Shown: in pieces, positions 15,428-25,805 of the stretch
Layout of the letters: each line of letters opens with the position of its first letter
How positions within the stretch are numbered: the first letter of the stretch is position 1
Assembly (NCBI GenBank): GCA_031177685.1
Contig: JAPSGI010000010.1
Span: 1 to 64,000 of the forward strand
Direction of reading: 5' to 3'
DNA: 64,000 nt
DNA from: Solirubrobacteraceae bacterium
GTDB taxonomy: Bacteria; Actinomycetota; Thermoleophilia; Solirubrobacterales; Solirubrobacteraceae
Position numbers and translations under genes: made by a program
Notes under the pieces: model-generated
The model's database searches: none
The model's input: only the letters and a program-made list of their open reading frames with translations
What the model was told of the DNA's origin: nothing

Positions 15428-15433
15428 AGCCTA
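15428..15433 (-). promoter_or_regulatory. Leaderless promoter of tgt
   Basis: TAGGCT on the minus strand, ending 7 nt before the GTG at 15420. The same hexamer at the same spacing precedes the gene starting at 49902. Confidence 0.55.
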
Positions 15434-15449
15434 GAGGCGTGAGCGTCCC

Positions 15450-15944
15450 CTACGAGGTCTCGCTGCCCTCGATGGCCGGCTGCCCGTTGGCGCCGCCCAC
15501 GCTGATCGCGACCTTGCGCGGCTTGCGCTCCTCGGGCTTGGGGATGCGGACCTCGAGCACGCCGCGGTCGAAGGACGCGGACACCGCGTCGGCGTCGACG
15601 CCCTCCGGCAGGGTCAGCGACCGCGCGAAGTTGCCGTACGCGCGCTCGACGCGGTAGTAGCCCTCCTTGCGGTCCTCGTGCTCGGCCTTGCGCTCCCCGG
15701 AGATCGTCAGGACGTTGTCCTCGAGCTCGATCGACACGTCGTCCTCGCTCAGGCCCGGGAGATCCGCGCGCAGCACGAAGTGCTCGTCGGTCTCCACGAG
15801 GTCCATCGCGGGAATCCAGCGGCGCAGCGCGGTGCCGTTGCCGGCGCCGTGGGTGGGCGTGTCGAAGAAGGTCGAGAACAGCCGGTTCATCTCGGACTGC
15901 AGCGAGGTGAGCTCACGCGTCGGGTCCCAGCGGATGAGTGCCAT
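15450..15944 (-). CDS. Hsp20/alpha-crystallin small heat-shock protein
   Basis: A 164-aa ATP-independent holdase chaperone. 'ALIRWDPTRELTSLQSEMNRLF' is the conserved N-terminus of bacterial Hsp20. The alpha-crystallin domain spans about 48-145 with 'VLRADLPGLSEDDVSIELEDNVLTISGER' and ends 'FDRGVLEVRIPK'. An IPK-like tail motif is present. It binds unfolding proteins and oligomerises. It has a strong AAGGAGG Shine-Dalgarno and a canonical sigma-70-type promoter (TTGACA, 17 bp, CATACT), unlike most genes here, which fits high inducible expression. Confidence 0.93.
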   Translation of the reverse strand: MALIRWDPTRELTSLQSEMNRLFSTFFDTPTHGAGNGTALRRWIPAMDLVETDEHFVLRADLPGLSEDDVSIELEDNVLTISGERKAEHEDRKEGYYRVERAYGNFARSLTLPEGVDADAVSASFDRGVLEVRIPKPEERKPRKVAISVGGANGQPAIEGSETS

Positions 15945-15973
15945 TGCGGTTCCTCCTTTCTCCAGTTGACGGT

Positions 15974-16002
15974 AGTATGAAATCTAAGTGTAGCTATGTC
16001 AA
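15974..16002 (-). promoter_or_regulatory. Sigma-70-type promoter of hsp20
   Basis: On the minus strand TTGACA (16002-15997), a 17-bp spacer and CATACT (15979-15974), about 30 nt upstream of the ATG with an AAGGAGG Shine-Dalgarno between. The -35 overlaps the last codons of the upstream marR-type gene. I see no clear HAIR or CIRCE operator. Confidence 0.7.
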
Positions 16003-16436
16003 GTCTTGATCCGCTCCCAGACCTCGGCGAGGCGCTCGGCGTCGTCCGGCTCCAAGACGGAGAGGAAGAGCCTCCGGACGCCTTCCTGGTGCGTGGGCCG
16101 CGCGTCCAGGAGCGCCGAGAGCCCGGCGTCCGTGAGGACCGCGAAGGCGCCGCGCGCGTCCTCCTCGCACTCCTCGCGGCAGACCAGCCCCTCGCGCGCC
16201 AGCCGGTCCACGAGCCGCGTCAGCCCGCTGCGGCTGAGCACGACTGCGTCGGCCAGCTCGCGCATGCGCAGGCGCCGGTCCGGCGCGGCCGCGAGGTTCG
16301 TCAGTACGTCGTAGGAGGTCAGCGGCAGCCCGTGGGCCGCGCGCAGCTCCTCGTCCAGGCGGCGCACCAGCCGGGCGTGGGCGCGCAGGAACCCGCTCCA
16401 GACCCGCACCTCCGACTCGTCCAGCGGCTTGGCCAT
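15999..16436 (-). CDS. MarR-family regulator (MhqR-like)
   Basis: A 145-aa winged-helix regulator. The MarR core is 'LTSYDVLTNLAAAPDRRLRMRELADAVVLSRSGLTRLVDRLAREGLV' (residues about 39-85), followed by a wing with 'EEDARGAFAVLTDAG'. It is divergent from a ring-cleaving dioxygenase and an esterase, the same gene set controlled by MhqR in Bacillus subtilis (methylhydroquinone/catechol response), so a repressor of that operon is the best guess. A TTGC-CTAA-GCAA palindrome lies in the 30-bp shared promoter. Two Cys (in 'CREECEEDA') could sense electrophiles; this is untested. Confidence 0.85.
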   Translation of the reverse strand: MAKPLDESEVRVWSGFLRAHARLVRRLDEELRAAHGLPLTSYDVLTNLAAAPDRRLRMRELADAVVLSRSGLTRLVDRLAREGLVCREECEEDARGAFAVLTDAGLSALLDARPTHQEGVRRLFLSVLEPDDAERLAEVWERIKT

Positions 16437-16442
16437 GCCGCT

Positions 16443-16460
16443 ATTCTAGTTGCCTAAGCA
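16443..16460. promoter_or_regulatory. Divergent marR / dioxygenase promoter with operator
   Basis: The 30-bp gap contains TAGAAT (minus, 16448-16443) 6 nt before the regulator ATG and TAAGCA (plus, 16455-16460) 6 nt before the dioxygenase ATG. A palindrome TTGC-CTAA-GCAA (16450-16461) overlaps the plus -10, so a bound repressor would block it. Both transcripts look leaderless. Confidence 0.55.
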
Positions 16461-16466
16461 ATCAGT

Positions 16467-17378
16467 ATGCGCCTCGAAGGTATCCACCACATCACCGCGA
16501 TCACCGGCGACGCGCCGCGCAACGTCGAGTTCTACGTACGCACGCTCGGCCTGCGGATGGTCAAGAAGACCGTGAACTTCGACGCGCCCGACGTCTACCA
16601 CCTGTACTACGGCGACGAGCGCGGCGACCCCGGGTCGATCCTCACCTTCTTCGAGTTCCCGGGGGCCACGCCCGGCCGGCCCGGCGCGGGCATGGTCCAC
16701 ACGATCGAGTGGCGCGTGGCCACCCCCGCGGCGCTGGACTTCTGGGCGTCGCGGCTGGGCGACGCCGGCGTGACCGTGCAGCGCGAGGACGGGCGGCTGC
16801 GCTTCGCCGATCCCGAGGGCCTGGCGTTCGCGCTCGTCGTCGACGAGTCCGGCGAGCCTCCCCTCGTCGCGCGGGCGGCGGACGTGCCCGAGGAGCACGC
16901 GCTGCGGGGCTTCGCCGGCGTACGCGCCCACGCGGACCCCGAGCGCGCCGCCGCGCTGTTCGAGGCGCTGGCCTTCGCGCGCGCCGGCGACGCGGCGTGG
17001 CGGGTCGCGGGCGAGCGGCGCAGCGCGGTGTTCGCGCTGGACGCGCCGCCCCCCGAGGTCGGCATCCAGGGCGCCGGCACCGTCCACCACATCGCCTGGT
17101 CCTCCAAGGACGACGACGAGCAGGAGGCGTGGCGCGCGCGGGTCGGCGAGGCGGGCGCGCGCCCCACGCAGATCATCGACCGCCAGTACTTCCATTCCGT
17201 GTACTTCCGCGAGCCCGGCGGCGTGCTGTTCGAGCTGGCCACGCGCGGCCCCGGCTTCGACGTGGACGAGCCGCCCGAGAGCCTCGGCGAGGCGCTGCGG
17301 CTGCCGCCCCAGCACGAGCACCTGCGCGAGCGCCTGGAGCAGACGCTGACCCCGCTGCCCAACCCGCGCGCCGCGTGA
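16467..17378 (+). CDS. VOC-family ring-cleaving dioxygenase (MhqO-like)
   Basis: A 303-aa protein with two vicinal-oxygen-chelate halves: N-terminal 'GIHHITAITGDAPRNVEFYVRTLGLRMVKKTVNFDAP' (from residue 5) and C-terminal 'GTVHHIAWSSKDDDEQ' plus 'FREPGGVLFELATRGPGF'. His and Glu residues in these motifs are the expected Fe(II)/Mn ligands. This is the MhqO/LinE-like family of hydroquinone and catechol extradiol dioxygenases. It overlaps the next gene by GTGA and is divergent from a MarR regulator, so it is likely part of a quinone/electrophile detoxification operon. Confidence 0.88.
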   Translation: MRLEGIHHITAITGDAPRNVEFYVRTLGLRMVKKTVNFDAPDVYHLYYGDERGDPGSILTFFEFPGATPGRPGAGMVHTIEWRVATPAALDFWASRLGDAGVTVQREDGRLRFADPEGLAFALVVDESGEPPLVARAADVPEEHALRGFAGVRAHADPERAAALFEALAFARAGDAAWRVAGERRSAVFALDAPPPEVGIQGAGTVHHIAWSSKDDDEQEAWRARVGEAGARPTQIIDRQYFHSVYFREPGGVLFELATRGPGFDVDEPPESLGEALRLPPQHEHLRERLEQTLTPLPNPRAA

Positions 17379-18031
17379 GCCTCGAGCTGCTCGACCACCG
17401 GGTGCGGCCTGCGTCCGGCGAGGCCGAGGGCGCCCTCGTGCTGCTGCACGGGCGCGGGACCAGCGAGCACGACCTGTTCGGGCTGCTCGACGTGTTCGAC
17501 CCCGAGCGCCGGCTGGTCGGGATCACGCCGGGCGGGCCGCTCGCGCTGCCGCCGGGCGGGCGCCACTGGTACGCGATCCGCCGCATCGGCTTCCCGCCGC
17601 CCGAGACGTTCCTGCCGACCTACGAGCGGCTGACGCGGTGGTTCGACGCGCTGCCCGAGGCGTTCGGCGTGCCGGTCGAGCGGACGATCCTCGGCGGATT
17701 CTCCCAGGGCGCGGTGATGTCCTACGCGGTCGGGCTGGGCCGCGGGCGCCCCGCACCCGCCGGGATCCTGGCCCTCAGCGGCTTCATGCCGACCGTCGAG
17801 GGCTTCGAGCTCGACCTCTACGACCGGACCGGCTACCCCGTCGCCGTCGCCCACGGCACGCTCGACCAGGTCATCGGCGTCGAATGGGGCCGCGACGCCC
17901 GCGACCGCCTCAGCGCCGCGGGCGCCGACGTGCTCTACCGCGAGTCGCCGGTCCCCCACACCATCGACCCGCGCACCATCCCCGACCTGACCCGCTTCGT
18001 CGCGGACACGCTGGCCCGCGCCCCGCGGTGA
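17375..18031 (+). CDS. Alpha/beta hydrolase, carboxylesterase (MhqD-like)
   Basis: A 218-aa phospholipase/carboxylesterase-family hydrolase. The oxyanion-side motif 'LLHGRGTSEHDLF' (23-35), nucleophile S110 in GFSQGA, D164 in 'GTLDQVIGV' and H195 in 'PVPHTID' form the complete Ser-Asp-His triad. It is homologous to MhqD, which accompanies MhqO in methylhydroquinone resistance; the natural ester is unknown. The GTG start overlaps the dioxygenase stop, so the two are translationally coupled. Confidence 0.88.
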   Translation: MSLELLDHRVRPASGEAEGALVLLHGRGTSEHDLFGLLDVFDPERRLVGITPGGPLALPPGGRHWYAIRRIGFPPPETFLPTYERLTRWFDALPEAFGVPVERTILGGFSQGAVMSYAVGLGRGRPAPAGILALSGFMPTVEGFELDLYDRTGYPVAVAHGTLDQVIGVEWGRDARDRLSAAGADVLYRESPVPHTIDPRTIPDLTRFVADTLARAPR

Positions 18032-18041
18032 GCGGGCGCGA

Positions 18042-19553
18042 TCAGCGCAGCAGCGTCTTCCCGGTCATCTCCGTGGGCTGCTCGATCCCCAGCAGGTCGA
18101 GGATCGTCGGCGCGACGTCGGCCAGGATCCCGTCGTCGCGCAGCTCGCGCCCCGGCGCGGTGAGGATGACCGGGACGGGGTTGAGCGAGTGGGCGGTGTT
18201 GGGGCTGCCGTCGGGCTCGAGCATGTGGTCGGCGTTGCCGTGGTCGGCCGTGACGAAGCAGGCGCCGCCGCCCTCGTGCACCGCTTCGACCACCTGGCGC
18301 AGACCCGCGTCGACCGCCTGCACCGCGCGCACCGCGGCGGGGATGACGCCGGTGTGGCCGACCATGTCGGGGTTGGCGAAGTTGACGATGCCGAAGGCGG
18401 GGCGGTCCTCGCGCCACGCGCCGGCGAAGGCGGCCGCCACCTCGGCGGCACGCATCTCGGGCGCGTGGTCATACGTCGGCACGTCGCGGCGCGAGGGGAT
18501 CAGCTCGCGGCGCTCGCCCTCCCACGGCTCCTCGCGCCCGCCGTTGAAGAAGTACGTGACGTGCGCGTACTTCTCGGTCTCGGCGACGTGGAGCTGGCGC
18601 AGGCCGCGGCCGGCGACCACCTCGGCCAGCGTCACCTCGGGGCGCGCCGGCGGGAAGGCGACGGGATACGGCCACCCTTCCTCGTACTCGGTCATCGTCG
18701 CGTAGCGCGCGACGGGCGCGGCGCCGCGGCGATCGACGTCCGCGAACTCCGGCTCGGCCAGCGCGCGCGTGATCTGGCGCATGCGGTCGGGGCGGAAGTT
18801 GAAGGCCACGACCGCGTCGCGGTCCGGGCGTATGCGCGCCTCGTCCCCCACCAGCGTGGGCGCGACGAACTCGTCGGTCTCGTCGCGCGCGTAGGCGTCG
18901 CGGACCGCCTGCGCCCCGCTGTCCGCGCGGTGCGGCGCGTCGCCGTGGACGAGCGCGTCGTAGGCGCGCTGCGTGCGGTCCCAGCGCCGGTCGCGGTCCA
19001 TCGCCCAGTAGCGCCCGGCGACGCTGCCCACGCGGGCGTTGCCCGCCGCGGCGCACCATCCCTCCACCGTCTCCAGGTAGCCCGCGCCCGCGGTGGGCAG
19101 GGTGTCGCGGCCGTCGGTGAACGCGTGGACCACGACCTCGGGCACGCCGAGCCGCGCGCCCAGCGCGATCAGCGCCTCCAGGTGCTTCGGGCCCGAGTGC
19201 ACGCCGCCGTCGGACACCAGGCCGATCAGGTGCACGCGCTCGGCGGCGCCGTAGGCGTCGCGCAGGACGGCGTTGCCCTCCAGCTCGCCGCGCGCGACCG
19301 CGTCGTCGATCCGCGTCAGGTCCTGCAGGACGACCGCGCCCGCGCCCAGGTTGAGGTGCCCGACCTCCGAGTTGCCCATCTGCCCCTCGGGCAGGCCGAC
19401 CGCGCGCCCGCCGGCCCGCATCCGCGTGTGGGGGTACGTCGACCACAGCTCGTCGAAGACCGGCGTGGCGGCGAGCGAGATGGCGTTGCCCGGCCCCGGC
19501 GGCGCCAGCCCCCAGCCGTCCAGGACGACCAGCGCTGCGCCGGTCAGGCTCAT
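18042..19553 (-). CDS. gpmI: Cofactor-independent phosphoglycerate mutase
   Basis: A 503-aa alkaline-phosphatase-superfamily enzyme that interconverts 3- and 2-phosphoglycerate through a phosphoserine. 'VVLDGWG' (D12), nucleophile S62 in 'MGNSEVGHLNLGAG', 'FTDGRDT' and 'GRYWAMDRD' of the transferase domain, and the C-terminal metal motifs 'NPDMVGHTG' and 'TADHGNADHM' are all present. The length is normal. It is the last gene of gap-pgk-tpiA-gpmI, with its ATG overlapping the tpiA stop, so lower glycolysis is expressed as one unit. Confidence 0.96.
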   Translation of the reverse strand: MSLTGAALVVLDGWGLAPPGPGNAISLAATPVFDELWSTYPHTRMRAGGRAVGLPEGQMGNSEVGHLNLGAGAVVLQDLTRIDDAVARGELEGNAVLRDAYGAAERVHLIGLVSDGGVHSGPKHLEALIALGARLGVPEVVVHAFTDGRDTLPTAGAGYLETVEGWCAAAGNARVGSVAGRYWAMDRDRRWDRTQRAYDALVHGDAPHRADSGAQAVRDAYARDETDEFVAPTLVGDEARIRPDRDAVVAFNFRPDRMRQITRALAEPEFADVDRRGAAPVARYATMTEYEEGWPYPVAFPPARPEVTLAEVVAGRGLRQLHVAETEKYAHVTYFFNGGREEPWEGERRELIPSRRDVPTYDHAPEMRAAEVAAAFAGAWREDRPAFGIVNFANPDMVGHTGVIPAAVRAVQAVDAGLRQVVEAVHEGGGACFVTADHGNADHMLEPDGSPNTAHSLNPVPVILTAPGRELRDDGILADVAPTILDLLGIEQPTEMTGKTLLR

Positions 19554-20295
19554 GCCGCCGCGACGATGGCGGCGAAGGACTCGGCGTCGAGGCTGGCCCC
19601 GCCCACCAGCGCACCGTCCACGTCGGGCAGCGCGAGCAGCTCGGCGGCGTTGTCGGGCTTGACGCTCCCGCCGTAGAGGACGCGCACGGCGTCGCCGGCC
19701 GCGCGCGAGCGGTCGTTGACCAACGCGCGGACGAAGGCGATCGCGTCCTGCGCCTGCTCGGGCGTGGCGACCTTCCCGGTGCCGATGGCCCAGATCGGCT
19801 CGTAGGCGATCACCACGTCGGCCAGCCGCGCGTCGTCCACCTTGGCCAGCGCCTCGCGCACCTGCTGGCGCAGCTTGCGCTGCGTCTGCTCGGCCTCGCG
19901 CTCCTCCTCGGTCTCCCCCACGCACAGGATCGGTACCAGGCCGGCGTCCAGCAGGGCCGGGACCTTCGCCTGCAGCGCGCGGTCGGTCTCGCCGAACAGC
20001 TGGCGGCGCTCGGAGTGGCCCACGATCGCGCCGTGCACGTCGAGCTCGACGAGCATGGGCGGCGAGACCTCGCCGGTGAAGGCGCCGGAGCCGGCCTCGT
20101 GGACGTTCTGTGCGTAGACGTGCACGCCCGAGCCGCGCGCGCTGTCCACCATCGCGCCGAGCGCGGTGAAGGGCGGGCAGATCGCCACGTCGCTGCGCGC
20201 GGCCGCCACGCGCGGCAGCAGGGCCTGGATGAACGCTTCGGCCTCGGCGATCGTCTTGTGCATCTTCCAGTTGCCGGCGATCAGCGGGGTGCGGG

Positions 20296-20299
<4 letters not shown>
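19550..20299 (-). CDS. tpiA: Triosephosphate isomerase
   Basis: A 249-aa TIM barrel interconverting DHAP and glyceraldehyde-3-phosphate. Catalytic residues are visible as K12 in 'GNWKMH', H95 in 'IVGHSERR' and E167 in 'AYEPIWAIGTGK' (which begins the flexible loop 6); the phosphate-binding 'YGGSV' and 'GALVGGASL' motifs follow. The length is normal. The ATG overlaps the pgk stop and its stop overlaps the gpmI start. Confidence 0.97.
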
Positions 20300-22544
<2,245 letters not shown>

Positions 22545-22547
22545 CTA

Positions 22548-22904
22548 TCAGCGGCTCAGCAGCTCGACCCGGAGGCCGTCGGGGTCGCGCAGGACCGCGC
22601 CGTAGCCGCGCGGGCCGCCGGCCGGCCGGCGCGCGGGCGGGTCCTCGTCCGCGCCGCCGGAGCGCAGGCCCGCCTCGTGCGCCGCCTCGACGGCCGCCTT
22701 CCCGGCCGCCCGCAGGGCGACGTGGCCGAAGGCGGCGCCGGGGCCGTCCCGCGGCGCGATCTCGAACACCGGCTCGTTCACGCCCCAGGCCAGTCCGCCG
22801 TTGCCCGCGGGCATCCGCCGCGCCCCGAGCGCGAAGAAGACCGCGTCGTAGAAGCGCGCGGCGCGCGGCAGGTCCGACACCTCGTAGACGACGTGGTCGA
22901 TCAC
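22548..22904 (-). CDS. Small VOC (glyoxalase-fold) protein
   Basis: A 118-aa single-domain vicinal-oxygen-chelate protein: 'VIDHVVYEVSDLPRAARFYDAVFFALGAR' at the N-terminus and a C-terminal 'GYGAVLRDPDGLRVELL' with the usual Glu ligand. The metal-binding pattern suggests a dimeric lyase or isomerase, but the substrate is unknown. The GTG start overlaps the rapZ stop. It occupies the position where yvcK and whiA usually sit between rapZ and gap in Gram-positive genomes, which is unusual. Confidence 0.8.
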   Translation of the reverse strand: MIDHVVYEVSDLPRAARFYDAVFFALGARRMPAGNGGLAWGVNEPVFEIAPRDGPGAAFGHVALRAAGKAAVEAAHEAGLRSGGADEDPPARRPAGGPRGYGAVLRDPDGLRVELLSR

Positions 22905-23884
22905 GCGCGCGGCGGCTTGTCGACGTCGCGGTGCGCCACGTCCACGATGTAGCGGCGGTCGGCGGCGTAGTGCTCGGCCAGGCGCGCGGCGATGGCCACG
23001 GAGCGGTGCCGCCCGCCGGTGCAGCCGATCGCCACCAGCAGGTGCGCCTTGCCCTCGCGCACGTACTGGGGCAGCAGGTAGTCCAGCAGCGGGATCAGGT
23101 GGTCGTAGAGCTCGCTCAGCCCGCCCTCGCGGTCCATGTACTCCACCACCTCGGGATCCAGCCCGGTCTTGAAGCGCAGGCTGGCCTCGTAGTGCGGGTT
23201 GGGCAGGAAGCGCACGTCGAACGAGAGGTCGGCGTCGCGCGCGGGGCCGTGCTTGTGGCCGAACGACGTGAAGGTGACCGCGAGCCGCGCCGGCGCCTCG
23301 GCGGGCAGCAGCTCGTCGGCCAGCTTGCGCCGCAGCATGGCCGCGGTCAGGCCGCTGGTGTCCATCGTCAGGTCGGCGCGCTCGCGCACCGGGTCCAGCA
23401 GCCGGCGCTCGGCCGCGATGCCCTCCTCCACGGTTCCGGCCGGCGAGAGCGGGTGGCGCCGGCGCGTCTCCTGGTAGCGCGTGAGCAGCGTCTGCTCGTC
23501 GCACTCCAGGAAGATCAGCCGGTGGCTGACGCCGCGCGCCTCCAGCTCGCCCAGCACGGACAGCAGCCCCTCGAAGTAGCTGCCGCCGCGCACGTCGGAG
23601 ACGATCGCGGCACGCTCCACCGCCGAGCCCTCGTGCATGAACAGCTCGGCCAGCGAGCCCATCATCTCCGGCGGCAGGTTGTCCACGCAGAAGTAGCCGG
23701 CGTCCTCGAACACCGCCATCGCGGTGGACTTCCCCGCGCCCGAGAACCCCGTGATCACCACGAGGTCGGCCAGGTGACCGGCGGCCCGTGCCGCCGGCTC
23801 GCGCTCGACACGCAGACCGCGACGCAGACGGTCGCCCAAGCTCGACGTGCCCATGTCGCGAAGTCTGGACCGCCGCTCGGACAC
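22901..23884 (-). CDS. rapZ: RapZ/YvcJ-family nucleotide-binding protein
   Basis: A 327-aa P-loop protein. An N-terminal extension of about 40 residues precedes the Walker A motif 'GFSGAGKST' (46-54), then 'FCVDNLPPEMM' and 'LFLECDEQTLLTRYQETRRRHPL'. The C-terminal domain ends with 'AIGCTGGRHRSVAIAARLAEH', the RapZ effector-binding signature. In E. coli RapZ controls glmY/glmZ RNA decay; in Gram-positives the role is less clear (competence, cell-wall precursor sensing). It lies 6 nt downstream of uvrC, a widely conserved pairing. Confidence 0.93.
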   Translation of the reverse strand: MSERRSRLRDMGTSSLGDRLRRGLRVEREPAARAAGHLADLVVITGFSGAGKSTAMAVFEDAGYFCVDNLPPEMMGSLAELFMHEGSAVERAAIVSDVRGGSYFEGLLSVLGELEARGVSHRLIFLECDEQTLLTRYQETRRRHPLSPAGTVEEGIAAERRLLDPVRERADLTMDTSGLTAAMLRRKLADELLPAEAPARLAVTFTSFGHKHGPARDADLSFDVRFLPNPHYEASLRFKTGLDPEVVEYMDREGGLSELYDHLIPLLDYLLPQYVREGKAHLLVAIGCTGGRHRSVAIAARLAEHYAADRRYIVDVAHRDVDKPPRA

Positions 23885-23890
23885 CGCGGG

Positions 23891-25759
23891 TCACCGACCC
23901 GTCTTGTTGAGCCGCGCGTAGAGGTCGCGCGCCACCTTTCCGGGCAGCCCCGGGGTCGCCTCGAGCTCCTCGCGGGTGGCCGAGACGACCGCCTCGGGCG
24001 ATCCGAAGTGGCGCAGCAGGACGCGCTTGCGGACCGGCCCGATCCCCGGCAGGTCGTCGAGGATCGAGGCGGTCATCGCCTTGTCACGGCGCGCGCGATG
24101 GTGCTCGACGGCGAAGCGGTGGGCCTCGTCGCGCACGCGCTGGAGCAGCTGCAGCTCGGGCGTCTCGTGATCGAGCACCAGCGGCGCCGCGCGGCCGGGC
24201 AGGAAGAGCTCCTCGACGCGCTTGGCCAGCGACACGATCGCGACGCCGCGCTCGCGGAACCCGCGCAGCGCGGCCAGACCCGCGGACAGCTGCCCGCGCC
24301 CGCCGTCGATCACGATCGCGTTGGGCAGCGCCGCGAACGACTCGTCGCGCTCGGGGTCGTGCGGCGAGCGGTCGCGCTGGTCCTCGAAGCGCGCCAGGCG
24401 CCGGCCCAGCACCTCGTTCATCGCCGCGAAGTCGTCGGCGCCCTCGAACCCGCGGATGCGAAAGCGCCGGTAGTCCGACTTCTTCGGGGCGCCGCCCTCG
24501 AAGACCACCATCGAGGCGACGTTGTGCGTCCCCATCAGGTTCGACACGTCGAAGCACTCGATCCGCACGGGCGGGACGTCGAGCCGCAGCGCCTCCTGCA
24601 GCCCCTCCAGCGCGGCCACGCGGCGCTGGCGGCGGCGCTCGTCCTTGAGCCGCTCCTGGTCCAGCGCGAACGCCGCGTTGCGCTCGGCCAGCTCGAGGAT
24701 GCGCCGCTTGTCGCCCCGCTCGGCCGGCCGGATCTCCACCGGCCCGCCCCGGCGCGCGGACAGCGCCTCGGACAGCGCCGGCATCGGGCCGGCCTCGCGC
24801 TGGACGACGATCTGCGGCGGGATCGCCATCGAGTCGCCGTAGTACTGCAGCGCGAACTGCTCGACCACCTCGGGCAGCGGCCGGTGGCCCTCGTTGGCCA
24901 GGTAGAACGACTGGCGGTCCGACAGGACGCCGTCGCGGACCTGGAAGACCTGCGCGTTGGCGTCGGCTCCCTCCACCGCGACCGCCACGGCGTCCACCGT
25001 CCCCACCGACTCGTTGGCCACGCGCTGGCGCTCCAGCAGCGAGCGCACCGCCTTCAGGCGGTTGCGGAAGACCGCCGCCTGCTCGAACTCGTGCGCCTGC
25101 GACGCCGCGGACATGCGCTCCTCCAGCTCGCGCTCGATCTCCTTGTAGCGTCCTGAGAGGAACGCGACGACGCCGTCGATGTTGCGGCGGTAGCCCGCGC
25201 GGTCGACGTAGCCGACGCACGGGGCCTCGCAGCGCTTGATGTAGTAGTCCAGGCACGGCGAGCCGCTGCGCCGGCCGGGCTCGGTGCCCTCGCAGGAGCG
25301 AAACAGGAACACCTTCTGCAGCAGGTCCAGCGTGCCGCGCACCTTCTTGGCGTTGGAGTAGGGCCCGAAGTAGGCGCGGTTGCGGCGGTGGCGCTCGCGC
25401 GTGAAGTACACGCGCGGGAACTCCTCGTCCAGGCTGATCGCGATGTAGGGGTAGGACTTGTCGTCGCGCAGCCGGATGTTGAAGCGCGGCTTGTACTGCT
25501 TGATGAAGTTCTGCTCGAGCAGCAGCGCCTCGGCCTCCGTGGTGGTGACCGTGGACTCGATCGCGTCGATCAGCGGCGGCAGCTCGGCGGGGCCGTAGCG
25601 CGTGCGCCCCGAGAAGTGCGAGGCCACGCGCTTGCGGATGCTGAGCGCCTTGCCCACGTAGATCACGCGGCCCTTGGCGTCGCGGAACAGGTAGACGCCG
25701 GGCTGGTCGGGCAGCGCGCGGCGCTGCTCGGCGAGCTTGTCGGTGGCCTTGGCCGGCAT
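23891..25759 (-). CDS. uvrC: Excinuclease ABC subunit C
   Basis: A 622-aa nucleotide-excision-repair nuclease that cuts on both sides of a lesion after UvrAB loading. The GIY-YIG domain lies at about 19-96 ('GVYLFRDAKGRVIYVGKA'), followed by a Cys-rich 'SPCLDYYIKRCEAPCVGY' region, the UVR UvrB-binding motif around 205-240, the RNase H-like endonuclease domain ('IECFDVSNLMGTHNVASMVVF', 'IDGGRGQL') and two C-terminal helix-hairpin-helix motifs ('LDDLPGIGPVRKRVLLRHFGS'). ATG 25759 has a TATCCT -10 ending 7 nt upstream, favouring a leaderless start here. Confidence 0.97.
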   Translation of the reverse strand: MPAKATDKLAEQRRALPDQPGVYLFRDAKGRVIYVGKALSIRKRVASHFSGRTRYGPAELPPLIDAIESTVTTTEAEALLLEQNFIKQYKPRFNIRLRDDKSYPYIAISLDEEFPRVYFTRERHRRNRAYFGPYSNAKKVRGTLDLLQKVFLFRSCEGTEPGRRSGSPCLDYYIKRCEAPCVGYVDRAGYRRNIDGVVAFLSGRYKEIERELEERMSAASQAHEFEQAAVFRNRLKAVRSLLERQRVANESVGTVDAVAVAVEGADANAQVFQVRDGVLSDRQSFYLANEGHRPLPEVVEQFALQYYGDSMAIPPQIVVQREAGPMPALSEALSARRGGPVEIRPAERGDKRRILELAERNAAFALDQERLKDERRRQRRVAALEGLQEALRLDVPPVRIECFDVSNLMGTHNVASMVVFEGGAPKKSDYRRFRIRGFEGADDFAAMNEVLGRRLARFEDQRDRSPHDPERDESFAALPNAIVIDGGRGQLSAGLAALRGFRERGVAIVSLAKRVEELFLPGRAAPLVLDHETPELQLLQRVRDEAHRFAVEHHRARRDKAMTASILDDLPGIGPVRKRVLLRHFGSPEAVVSATREELEATPGLPGKVARDLYARLNKTGR

Positions 25760-25766
25760 GCCACCG

Positions 25767-25772
25767 AGGATA
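25767..25772 (-). promoter_or_regulatory. Leaderless promoter of uvrC
   Basis: TATCCT on the minus strand ends 7 nt before the ATG at 25759. The same hexamer and spacing precede the response regulator at 50698. Confidence 0.55.
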
Positions 25773-25805
25773 CGAAGCCCGGGGCCGGCTCCCGGGTGGT
25801 TGCGC

